From CAYTZH01 sp964442285 (lineage in GTDB: Bacteria; Myxococcota_A; UBA9160; JAFDET01), in the NCBI GenBank assembly GCA_964442285.1, contig CAYTZH010000002.1:124001-188000 (forward strand): a DNA stretch of 64,000 nucleotides, read 5' to 3'. This document shows, one piece after another, positions 39,845 to 47,711 of this stretch. The position numbers and the translations under genes were made by a program. Every line of letters starts with the position of its first letter. Within the stretch, counting starts at the first letter, position 1. The notes beneath the pieces were generated by a model. It searched no databases, was not told the DNA's origin, and saw only the letters and a list, made by a program, of their open reading frames with translations.

Positions 39845-40138
39845 CTACGCCGGTACGGGATCGTCGCCGAACATCTCCGTCCAGAGCTCGGCGAGCGCCG
39901 CCGCAACGTCGTCGTTCGAGGCCTGTTCGTTGTCACTCGTCAGGCGCTTGTAGGTCTGCGGAGAGATCGATCGGGTGCGGATCGCGTCGGCCAGCTGGGA
40001 TCGGAGCAGCTGGACCTTCTCCGGAGAGACGATGCCGGCCTCGACCTGTTCCTTCCATCCGGCGACATCGTCCACCTCGACGTGGTAGACGTTCGCGAGG
40101 AAGTTGCTCAGGGGCTCGGGGACCCGTTCGTCTTGCAT
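39845..40138 (-). CDS. candidate immunity protein for the Rhs toxin
   Basis: This is a 97-residue acidic, helical protein with no signal peptide. It is encoded 13 bases after the Rhs gene and on the same strand, the usual place for an Rhs or CDI immunity gene. Features are LSNFLANVYHVEVDDVAGWK, RTRSISPQTYKRLTSDNEQA and an acidic C-terminal helix. The ATG has a GGAGG site. The base composition of a sampled 60-base stretch (about 62% GC) is lower than in the neighbouring methyltransferase. The role is inferred from position; no immunity family was firmly recognised. Confidence 0.65.
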   Translation of the reverse strand: MQDERVPEPLSNFLANVYHVEVDDVAGWKEQVEAGIVSPEKVQLLRSQLADAIRTRSISPQTYKRLTSDNEQASNDDVAAALAELWTEMFGDDPVPA

Positions 40139-40151
40139 GGGAGCCTCCGCA

Positions 40152-43121
40152 TCAGGGGGTCGGAGCCGGCTCGGGGAACATCGTCACCATGGAGTAACTC
40201 CCATCCGGCTGCTTCTTGTAGAACGCCTTTACCGTACCGTCTGTGAAGTCCGTGTCGACGGGGGCCGGCTCGCTTGTGGGGCTCCACTGCTGAGACGGGT
40301 CCTTCCTCGACTTGCCGGAGACGTGGTCCCGGTAGTCGGGACCGTAGACGTCCTCGAGCTTCGCCTCGGCGGGGATACGGTCCTCGCCGGCGGCCGCCTT
40401 GGCCTTGAAGTCCGCCGAGTTGCGGAGGTGGTCGTCGGCCGCGACGTAGGACTCCGGCGAGTTGATCTTGGTGGCGTGGTCACCGCAACGATGGTTGGCT
40501 GGTGTCCCGTCCGCGTTTTTCCGGTACTTGTCGTGCCGAATCCCCGTCTCGGGATCTAACTTCTTCTGGACCCGGTCCGTCAGCTGCTGCTCGGTCACCT
40601 GGCCCTCATGACGCTGCGGCCCGTGGCCCTCCTTGAACAGAGCAGCCATCCGTTTGCGCACGTGTTCGGCCTGCCGCCGGACCTCCCGAGAGATCGCCAG
40701 CTCGCCAGGGAAGAGCTGGTAGTAGGCCTGCTTGGTCTTTCCGATCAGGTAGTCGCCGGTCCCCTTGAGGCGCTTGCCCACCGCGCCCAGCGCGCGCTTG
40801 ACGCCCGGAATCTTCGCGAGGCCGAGCGTTCCGACCGTCGCGGCCACGGAGATCGCGGCGCCCTTGGCGAAGGTGCCGACGCTCCAGCCGCCCTCGGAGC
40901 AGGCCTCCACACCGGCGACGATGCCATCGGCCGCGAGGGCGATCCCCGCGATCGCCGCGGTCCCCAGGCCGGCGGCCGCGCCGATGATGGGTACGGCCGC
41001 ACCGACGGCGCCACCCAGGGCGCCCCAGGCGAAGCCCTTCTTGAACTCCTCCCAGCCCTTGCCTTCCTCGGCCGTGGCGGCGCCGATGGCGCCGCCGATC
41101 AGGCCGCCCACGACCGCGGCGCCGGCGATGATGAGCAGCGCCGTGCAGAAGACCAGGTGGCCGTCCGGGTCCCGGAGGTTGACCGGGTCGCCGTTGGCGT
41201 AGGTGTAGAAGTTGTGGGTGCCGCTGCGGAACCGGAGCGGATCCGGGGTGAGGTAGCGGCCCAGGCCCGGGTCGTAGTAGCGGAAGACGTTGTAGTGGAG
41301 CCCGGTCTCGTCGTCGCAGTACTGGCCGAGGTGCCGCAGGGGCTGCCGGACGTCGCCCCGCTCGTTTCGGGCGCGGCCGAAGACGTCGTAGTCGGCGCTC
41401 CAGACCACCTCGCCACGCTCGTCGGTCAAGGCCAGGGGCGTGCCCGTGCGATCCAGGTGGTAGGCATGCAGCCGACCGTCGATCCGGACCCCCAGCGGCT
41501 GGCGCTCGCCCGGGAGCTGCAGGTAGTCGCGCCGCTCGACGGGCCGGCCGTCCTCGGTGGTCCACTCCCGCAGGAGCTGGCGACCCGCCCACAGGAAGTG
41601 GGTGACCCGACCGCCGCACTGCTTGCGGATCCGGCGACCGAAGGCGTCGTAGGCGAACCGGACCGGATCGCGGCCCGAGTGGGAGACCGCGGTGAGGTTC
41701 CCCTGGCCGTCGTACGTGTAGCCGGCTGCGATGAGGCCCGTGCGGCCGATCATGCGGCCGTGGGCATCGTGGCTGAACTGCTCGTGGCCCTGGTGCTGGA
41801 TGCGGTTGCACGCGTCGAAGGCGGCCCCGACGTCGCCCGCGGCAATCCGGTTGCCCGAGGCGTCCCACGCGAAGGTCTCGTCCCGGCCCTCGACGGCGTC
41901 GCGGCAGGACACGATGCGACCGGCGCCGTCGTACTCGAATCCCCGTGCGTGGCCCGGCAGGATCTGGCGCACGGCGCGACCGCGCAGGTCCAGGGTGACC
42001 CGTTCGTCCACGATGGGGTCGGCGCGTCCGGCCCGGGTGGTGAGCACCGTGCAGAGATCGCCGTCGGGCGACGGCGTGACCGCTCCCCGGGTCTCCACGC
42101 CGTTCGGGAAGCGGAGCCGCGAGACCACGCCCCCCGCGTCGTACTCGAGCTCGTAGGTGCCGCCCTCGCCGTCCTCGGCCCGGGAGAGGAGGCCGTCGCC
42201 ATCCCAGGCGAAGCGGTTCTCCTGTCCGTCGGAGGTGCGCAGGGAGACGAGGTTGCCGTCCTCGTCGTAGGCGTACTCGATGGAGATCGCGCCCTGGCGC
42301 TCGGCGAGCACCCGCCCTTCGCCGTCGTACTCGAAGGCGACCTCGATCTCGCCGTTGGCCCCGCGCAGGGGACGATTCTCGTCGTCCCACTCGATCTCCA
42401 GGGTGTGGCCGTCGGCGAACTCCACGCGCTCCTGGCGCTCGTCGCCGGTGACGCGACCGTGGAGCTGGTCGTTCACGTAGACGGCCAGGTCGTCGTCCTC
42501 CGACACCCAGGTCTCGCGGCTGCCATCGGCCCTCACGATCGTGACGCCGAAGGGATCGAGCGGGTCGCGCTCGTACTGGGTCACCTGACCCCGGGGATCG
42601 ACGACGGCGCGAACGGCGTTCTCGCTGTCGCGTTCCAGGCGGAGCTCACCGCCGGCGCCATCGACGGTCCGCACGAGTGCGTCGCGCCGGTACGCGAGAC
42701 GCTCGCGGGTGCCATCGGCGAACTCGGCCTCTACGCCGTCCAGCCCCTCTTCCTCGTCCTCCCACGGGTGCAGGGCGAGGAGGGCCTGCTGGTCGCGCAG
42801 GAGCTCCCGGGGCTGGCCCTCGTCGTCGTAGCGGATGCCGTAGCGCGGCAGGCCCACCAGTCCGGCCTCGACCACGCGTCCCTCGTCGTCGTGGGCGAGG
42901 GTGTAGGTGCGTCCCTCGAAGGTGCGCAGCTCCACCAGGCCGTGGGCGTCGAAGCGCGCGATCTCCTCGCGCCCCTCGGCGTCGAGCACCCGGACGGTGC
43001 CCGTGGCCGTGTCGACCATCGCGCCCGGCCGATCCTCTGCCCAGGCCTGCGCCCGCGCGGCGCGCCGGGCCTCGCCCTGGGCAGCCGCGAACTGGTCGAT
43101 CTGGTCCGGACGGAGTCGCAC
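40152..43121 (-). CDS. Rhs-repeat toxin with C-terminal unknown effector domain
   Basis: This is a 989-residue Rhs protein. Residues 1 to about 650 hold many YD-type repeats (for example FEYDGEGRVLAERQG, YEYDGAGRIV-like units) that form a cocoon-like shell. The core ends in YDPGLGRYLTPDPLRF and NLRDPDGHLVF, the usual autocleavage and boundary region. An Ala/Gly-rich hydrophobic stretch of about 110 residues follows, suited to membrane passage, then a polar toxin tip from about residue 800. The tip contains GIRHDKYRKN, NHRCGDHATKINSPESYV and AKLEDVYGPDYRDHVSG, with several His as catalytic candidates. The toxin class is not identified. A PAAR gene lies three bases upstream. GTG start. Confidence 0.88.
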   Translation of the reverse strand: MRLRPDQIDQFAAAQGEARRAARAQAWAEDRPGAMVDTATGTVRVLDAEGREEIARFDAHGLVELRTFEGRTYTLAHDDEGRVVEAGLVGLPRYGIRYDDEGQPRELLRDQQALLALHPWEDEEEGLDGVEAEFADGTRERLAYRRDALVRTVDGAGGELRLERDSENAVRAVVDPRGQVTQYERDPLDPFGVTIVRADGSRETWVSEDDDLAVYVNDQLHGRVTGDERQERVEFADGHTLEIEWDDENRPLRGANGEIEVAFEYDGEGRVLAERQGAISIEYAYDEDGNLVSLRTSDGQENRFAWDGDGLLSRAEDGEGGTYELEYDAGGVVSRLRFPNGVETRGAVTPSPDGDLCTVLTTRAGRADPIVDERVTLDLRGRAVRQILPGHARGFEYDGAGRIVSCRDAVEGRDETFAWDASGNRIAAGDVGAAFDACNRIQHQGHEQFSHDAHGRMIGRTGLIAAGYTYDGQGNLTAVSHSGRDPVRFAYDAFGRRIRKQCGGRVTHFLWAGRQLLREWTTEDGRPVERRDYLQLPGERQPLGVRIDGRLHAYHLDRTGTPLALTDERGEVVWSADYDVFGRARNERGDVRQPLRHLGQYCDDETGLHYNVFRYYDPGLGRYLTPDPLRFRSGTHNFYTYANGDPVNLRDPDGHLVFCTALLIIAGAAVVGGLIGGAIGAATAEEGKGWEEFKKGFAWGALGGAVGAAVPIIGAAAGLGTAAIAGIALAADGIVAGVEACSEGGWSVGTFAKGAAISVAATVGTLGLAKIPGVKRALGAVGKRLKGTGDYLIGKTKQAYYQLFPGELAISREVRRQAEHVRKRMAALFKEGHGPQRHEGQVTEQQLTDRVQKKLDPETGIRHDKYRKNADGTPANHRCGDHATKINSPESYVAADDHLRNSADFKAKAAAGEDRIPAEAKLEDVYGPDYRDHVSGKSRKDPSQQWSPTSEPAPVDTDFTDGTVKAFYKKQPDGSYSMVTMFPEPAPTP

Positions 43122-43124
43122 CCG

Positions 43125-43547
43125 CTAGAGCGCCCCGCAGGCTTCGCAGGGCCCCTTGCAGACGAGGGCCGAGCCGTTCTCCGCAGCGGCCTTCATGGAG
43201 GCGGCCGGGGTGCCGGGTGCGCCGGCGCCCGCGCCGCCCCCGCCCGCGTTGCCGATCAGCACCGTGAACTCCCCCACGGCGATCGTCCCGGGCGGGCCCT
43301 TGCACTCGTGGGGGTCGTTGACCCGGGCCGCCATCTTGCCGCCGATGAAGACCGTGGGGCTTCCCATCAGGATCATGCCGCCCACGTGGGGCTTGGGGCC
43401 GTCGAACATGGGGCAGATCTGCATGTCGCCCATGCAGGCGGCCGGCTTGTTGCCGATCATCACGCGGGCCGCCACGCCCGTGGTCACCGGGCCGATCGTG
43501 CCCCCGTGGACGGTCTGGTCGCCGAGGCGGGCTGCCGGGAAGCTCAT
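43125..43547 (-). CDS. PAAR-like spike-tip protein
   Basis: This is a 140-residue protein of the PAAR/DUF4150 type. FPAARLGDQTVHGGTI is the opening motif, AACMGDMQICPMF and GKMAARVNDPHECKG carry the Cys/His ligands for the tip metal, and a Gly/Ala-rich linker leads to CKGPCEACGAL. PAAR proteins cap the VgrG spike and carry effectors. The Rhs gene starts three bases after its stop, so the pair is co-translated and delivered together by the T6SS downstream. Confidence 0.9.
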   Translation of the reverse strand: MSFPAARLGDQTVHGGTIGPVTTGVAARVMIGNKPAACMGDMQICPMFDGPKPHVGGMILMGSPTVFIGGKMAARVNDPHECKGPPGTIAVGEFTVLIGNAGGGGAGAGAPGTPAASMKAAAENGSALVCKGPCEACGAL

Positions 43548-43705
43548 GCCGGGGAGGGCTCCATGGTGGGCGAGTTTCGCCCGTGGGGCGGCCGCGTGCA
43601 GTGAAGCGGCTCACAGACCCTCGTCGCGACCGAGCCGATCCTACTTTCTCGGGCCTTCGGCCGCCGCCGGGTCTACCCTTGGACCGGGCCAGGGACGGGA
43701 CACGC

Positions 43706-44293
43706 ATGGGACTCGAAAAGCTCCGACTGACCGCCGCGGAGTGCCGGCACCTCGCGGAGCTCTGCGAGACGCGGTCGCGCTGGGGACCGGCCGGGGCGTC
43801 CGCGGCGGCGGCGTCGCCGGCGGCCAGTGGACCGCCGCCGCGCCCCTCCCACCACCGCAGCGCCTGGCTCCGCACCTGGCACTTCCGCGACCGCGCGGCG
43901 GCCGAGCGCTGGAACGGCGCCTGGGAGGCAGCCCTCGAGGGCGGGGCCGTGCCCCCGTTCCTGCTCGCCGAGAACGACGAGCGCCTGCAGGCGGAGGTGG
44001 CGCGCATCGCCGCCGGCGTGCTGCTCGAGGAGGTGGAGGGCGGGGGCCTCTACCCCACGGCGCTCGCGGGAGGCCGCTACGAGCTCCGGGTCGAGCACGT
44101 CTACCACACCTCGCCGCTGGCCTGGGCGCGGAGCACCCTGGTGCTGGCGCTCGACGGCCGGATCTTCGACGGCGACGGCAACCTCCTCTGGGCCCTGGAG
44201 GCCGCTCGGGAGTATCCCTTCGACCAGCTCTCGGAGGGGGTGGCCCAGCGCCTGGCCGACCGCCGCTGGGCGCCCGGCGAGCGGGAGGTCTGA
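43706..44293 (+). CDS. uncharacterised protein near the Rhs module
   Basis: This is a 195-residue soluble protein with no recognised family. It opens with LEKLRLTAAECRHLAELCETR (helix), then an Ala/Ser/Pro linker, and a globular part with WLRTWHFRDRAAAERWNGAW, FLLAENDERLQAEVARIAAG and RYELRVEHVYHTSPLAWARS, ending in a segment about DGRIFDGDGNLLW. It is divergent from PAAR-Rhs and 10 bases upstream of the second NPPF methyltransferase, with which it probably forms an operon. A role in effector handling is possible but only positional. Confidence 0.6.
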   Translation: MGLEKLRLTAAECRHLAELCETRSRWGPAGASAAAASPAASGPPPRPSHHRSAWLRTWHFRDRAAAERWNGAWEAALEGGAVPPFLLAENDERLQAEVARIAAGVLLEEVEGGGLYPTALAGGRYELRVEHVYHTSPLAWARSTLVLALDGRIFDGDGNLLWALEAAREYPFDQLSEGVAQRLADRRWAPGEREV

Positions 44294-44303
44294 GACGCCC
44301 GTC

Positions 44304-45857
44304 ATGGCCCCGGCCGACCGCCCCCCCGCCGACCGTCCCCTGGATCTGGGAAGCGACGAGGTCTACGCCCGCGCCCGCGACGTGCTGGGAAGCGCGGGCT
44401 TCGACGACGGCGGCATCCTCGCCTTCCTCGGGCAGGGCGAGCTGGGCGACGCCAAGGAGGGGGACGTGGAGCTGCTGCTGGCCAAGACCGCCGGCGGCTC
44501 GCCCCTGGAGACGCTGATCCGCCTCTTCCTGGTGGGCGCCGACGTCGCGGCCGGCGAGGCCGAGCGGGCCGTCGCCCCGATGAAGCTCGAGGCCTGGCTC
44601 TCGGCCGGCCTGTTGGAGTCCGTCGACGGCGACCGGATCCGCGGTGCCGTGCGGCTGCTGCCGTTCCGGGGCCTTTGGCTGGCCTTCGACCGTCCCGAAC
44701 GGGGGCGGCAGGTCCGCGCCGAGGACTACGTGATGGGCGTGGGCAGCAGCACGCTCACCCTCGCCGACCTCACCGTGCGACGGCCCGCCCGGGCCGCCCT
44801 CGACCTGGGCACGGGCTGCGGCCTGTTGGCGTTCCTCGCGGCCCGGCACAGCGAGCGGGTCGTCGCCACCGACCGCAATCCCCGGGCGGTGGGAATCGCC
44901 GCCTTCAACGCCCGCCTCAACGGCCTCGACGCCGTCTCGTGTCGCGAGGGCGACCTGTTCGAGCCCGTGGGCTCGGAGCGCTTCGACCTGGTCGTCACCA
45001 ACCCCCCCTTCGTGATCTCCCCCGCCAGCACCTTCATCTACCGGGACAGCGGCTTCGAGGGCGATGGCATCACCCGGGAGATCGTGCGCCGGGTTCCCCA
45101 GCACCTGGAGGTGGGCGGCTACTGCCACGTCCTGTGCAACTGGGCCCATCTGCGCGGCGAGGACTGGCGGGACCGGCTGGCCGCCTGGGCCGAGGGGAGT
45201 GGCTGCGACGTCTGGGCCCTGTGCGCCGAGACGCGCGACGCGGCGACCTACGCGAGCACCTGGCTGCGCCACACCGAGGGCGGCGAGCCCGGCCGGGTGC
45301 GCGAGCAGTTCGCGGACTGGATGGCCTTCTACGAGCGCCTCGGCGTGGAGGCGGTGAGCGCCGGCTCGATCCACCTGCGCCGGCGGGCCGACGGCGCCAG
45401 CCGCTTCCGCGCCGGCCCGCAGCCGTCGCTGCGGGGGGCGGGCGGCGAGGCCGTCGCGGCGGGCTTCGAGGCGTGGGCCTTCCTCGACGCCCTCGGCGAC
45501 GGGGAGGCCGGCCGGCGCGGCCTGCTCCAGAGCCGGCTCCGGGCCGCCGACGCGCTGCGCCTGGAGCAGCAGCTCGGGCTCGGCGAGGCGGGCTGGACCC
45601 CCGAGCGGACCCTGCTGCGCCTGACCGAGGGGTTCGGCCACGAGGGGGCCGTCGACCCCCTGATGGCCGACCTGGTGGGCCGCTGTCGGGGGCGGGAGCC
45701 CCTGGGCCGGGTCCTGCGCGAGCTCGCGGTGCGGGCCGGGGTCTCCGAGCGCGAGCTCGAGGACGCCGCCCTGCCCATGGTGCGGGCGCTGGTGGAGCAG
45801 GGATTCCTCCGGCCGCCCCCGGCAGAAACCCCGGACCCGGCACGAGATTCTGCTTGA
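44304..45857 (+). CDS. NPPF-type SAM methyltransferase (PrmC/HemK-like), paralogue 2
   Basis: This is a 517-residue protein with the same three-part layout as the product of 38346: an N-terminal helical region, then ALDLGTGCGLLAFLAARHS, TDRNPRAVGIAAFNARLNGL and NPPF at residues 233-236, then a C-terminal domain with a helix pair (PLMADLVGRCRGREPLGR). NPPF sits four residues from its place in the paralogue. The two genes flank the Rhs/PAAR module, suggesting duplication around an inserted cassette or a shared role. The T6SS structural genes begin 143 bases downstream. Confidence 0.84.
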   Translation: MAPADRPPADRPLDLGSDEVYARARDVLGSAGFDDGGILAFLGQGELGDAKEGDVELLLAKTAGGSPLETLIRLFLVGADVAAGEAERAVAPMKLEAWLSAGLLESVDGDRIRGAVRLLPFRGLWLAFDRPERGRQVRAEDYVMGVGSSTLTLADLTVRRPARAALDLGTGCGLLAFLAARHSERVVATDRNPRAVGIAAFNARLNGLDAVSCREGDLFEPVGSERFDLVVTNPPFVISPASTFIYRDSGFEGDGITREIVRRVPQHLEVGGYCHVLCNWAHLRGEDWRDRLAAWAEGSGCDVWALCAETRDAATYASTWLRHTEGGEPGRVREQFADWMAFYERLGVEAVSAGSIHLRRRADGASRFRAGPQPSLRGAGGEAVAAGFEAWAFLDALGDGEAGRRGLLQSRLRAADALRLEQQLGLGEAGWTPERTLLRLTEGFGHEGAVDPLMADLVGRCRGREPLGRVLRELAVRAGVSERELEDAALPMVRALVEQGFLRPPPAETPDPARDSA

Positions 45858-46000
45858 CGGGGCGTTCCTCGGGGGAGCAGTATTCGTCCTACTTTTGTCG
45901 GGACTCACGGTGGGTTGGCGATCGCCCTCCCCCCATCCCCCCTTGGCTGACGGCTGACGGGCCGACGACTGACGGCCGGTTGGCCTGACCCGCGGGTCCG
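45858..46000 (+). promoter_or_regulatory. probable T6SS operon promoter region
   Basis: This 143-base gap before tssA holds a good TTGACG -35-like hexamer at 45854-45859, partly inside the preceding gene, and TATTCG at 45881 with an overlong 21-base spacing. Three CTGACGG heptamers (45947-45953, 45954-45960, 45969-45975) could be a regulator site. No sigma-54 GG-N10-GC element was recognised. Its role is inferred from position upstream of the 14-gene operon. Confidence 0.3.
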
Positions 46001-47080
46001 ATGATCGATCTTGAAGCTCTTCTCGCGCCGATCGGCGACGAGTCCCCCACCGGGGAGAACCTCCGGTATCGCGCGGGCGATACCACTTTCGAGGACCTCG
46101 AGGAGAGTCGGCGCGAGGTCGATCCCGAGGAAGACCCGAGCGGCGACGGACAGGATTCCGACTGGGCGGCGATCGTGCGCACGGCGAGCGGCGCCCTCGC
46201 CGAGGAGAGCAAGGACCTCGAGCTGGCCACCCGCCTCACCGAGGCGCTCGTGCATCGGGACGGCTTCGCCGGGCTCGCCGAGGGGCTCGAGCTCTGCCAC
46301 GCCCTGATCGAGCGCTTCTGGGACCAGCTCCACCCGGGCTACGACCCCGAGGACGGCGAGATCGTCGGGCCCATTCGCGCCCGTCCCCTGGGCTGGCTGG
46401 TGACGGCCCTCGCCAGCGGCACCACGGGCTCCCTGGCGGGGGCGAAGCTCGTGCCCCTGGTTCCGGTGCCGGGCGAGCGGTCGCTCACCTGGCAGGACTA
46501 CGAGAACGGCCAGCGCCTCGACGAGTACCAGATGCAGTCCGACCAGAGCCGCTACCAGGAGATGGTCGACGCGGGCATGGTGACGAGCGAGCGCTGGAAC
46601 GCCGCCCTCGCGTCGGCACCCCCGGAGGCCTTGCGCGAGGTCCGCGACGCGCTGGTGGTCAGCGAGGAGAAGATCGCCGCGCTCGAGACCCTCTGCGACG
46701 AGCGCTTCGGCGACGACGCGCCGATCCTGATCCCGCTCCGCGACCTGGTCAACGAGATCCGCGAGTTCCTGGACAAGCAGGTGGGCAGCGGGGAGGAGGC
46801 GGAGGAAGGGGAGGCCGAGGGCGGCGCCGTCGAGAGCCTCGGCGGGGCTCGGGTGGCCTCCGGGCCGATCGCCAATCGGGCCCAGGCGATCGACCGGCTG
46901 CGGGAGATCGCCGAGTTCTTCCGGCGCACGGAGCCCCACAGCCCGATGGCCGCCCTGATCGGGCGGGCGGTGAAGTGGGGCTCGCTCTCCTTCGAGGACC
47001 TGGTCCGGGACTACATCAAGGATCCGACGACCCAGGGCCAGATCTGGGAGCTGCTCGGCATCGAGGCACCGGAGGAATGA
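46001..47080 (+). CDS. tssA: TssA, T6SS baseplate-sheath cap protein
   Basis: This is a 359-residue protein with an ImpA_N domain (residues 1-120; IGDESPTGENLRYRAGD, LCHALIERFWDQLHPGYDPEDG) and a long C-terminal region from about residue 180. TssA primes sheath polymerisation on the baseplate. It is the first gene of the structural operon. The ribosome-binding site is weak. The assignment is firm from the N-terminal domain; the C-terminal class is not typed here. Confidence 0.9.
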   Translation: MIDLEALLAPIGDESPTGENLRYRAGDTTFEDLEESRREVDPEEDPSGDGQDSDWAAIVRTASGALAEESKDLELATRLTEALVHRDGFAGLAEGLELCHALIERFWDQLHPGYDPEDGEIVGPIRARPLGWLVTALASGTTGSLAGAKLVPLVPVPGERSLTWQDYENGQRLDEYQMQSDQSRYQEMVDAGMVTSERWNAALASAPPEALREVRDALVVSEEKIAALETLCDERFGDDAPILIPLRDLVNEIREFLDKQVGSGEEAEEGEAEGGAVESLGGARVASGPIANRAQAIDRLREIAEFFRRTEPHSPMAALIGRAVKWGSLSFEDLVRDYIKDPTTQGQIWELLGIEAPEE

Positions 47081-47169
47081 GCGGGCGGCACCCCGTGCAG
47101 TGATGAGATTCACACCCCGCTCGGCCGGGGTGCGACACCTTCTCGACCTTTCCACAGGAGGAAATCGCC

Positions 47170-47709
47170 GTGGCGAAAGAGAGCATTTTCGACAAGAAGC
47201 GCAGGGTGCGGCCGCCGCGCGTCCACATCACCTACGAAGTGGAGACCGGCGGGGCCATGGTCCTGAAGGAGCTGCCCTTCGTGGTGGGCGTGATGTCGGA
47301 CCTGTCGGGCCACCAGAAGGACAAGCCCAAGCTCCGGGACCGCAAGTTCAGCTCCATCGATCGCGACAACTTCGACGACGTCGTGAAGAGCATGAAACCT
47401 CGTCTGGCCTTCCGCGTGGACAACACGCTACAGGACGACGACAGCCAGATGAACGTCGAGCTCAACTTCAGCAAGCTCGACGACTTCTCGCCGGAGGCGG
47501 TGGCCAAGCAGGTGCCCGCGCTGGCGAAGCTCCTGGAGGCCCGGGGCAAGCTCAAGGACCTGCTCTCCCGGATGGAGGGCAACGACCGCCTCGAAGAGCT
47601 CCTGGGCGCGATCATCGAGAAGAAGGACGTGCAGGGCAAGCTGCAGGACGTCCTGGGAACGGACGGCGCCGCCGGGGACGGTGACGGCGACGCGTCCAAG
47701 GAGGAGTAG
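47170..47709 (+). CDS. tssB: TssB, T6SS sheath small subunit
   Basis: This is a 179-residue TssB/VipA. RPPRVHITYEVETGGA is the N-terminal strand, FVVGVMSDLSGHQKDKPKLR and SIDRDNFDDVVKSMKPRLAF are the family core, and LSRMEGNDRLEELLGAI is the C-terminal helix. It pairs with TssC in the contractile sheath. A strong AGGAGG site precedes the GTG start at 47170. tssC begins two bases after its stop. Confidence 0.95.
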   Translation: MAKESIFDKKRRVRPPRVHITYEVETGGAMVLKELPFVVGVMSDLSGHQKDKPKLRDRKFSSIDRDNFDDVVKSMKPRLAFRVDNTLQDDDSQMNVELNFSKLDDFSPEAVAKQVPALAKLLEARGKLKDLLSRMEGNDRLEELLGAIIEKKDVQGKLQDVLGTDGAAGDGDGDASKEE

Positions 47710-47711
47710 AC

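Noticed and set aside
40608..43604. A 998-codon open frame on the plus strand opposite the Rhs gene
   Set aside because: It lies exactly opposite the Rhs repeats, has a biased His/Asp/Val/Gly-rich composition and no domain. In DNA this GC-rich such antisense frames stay open by chance.
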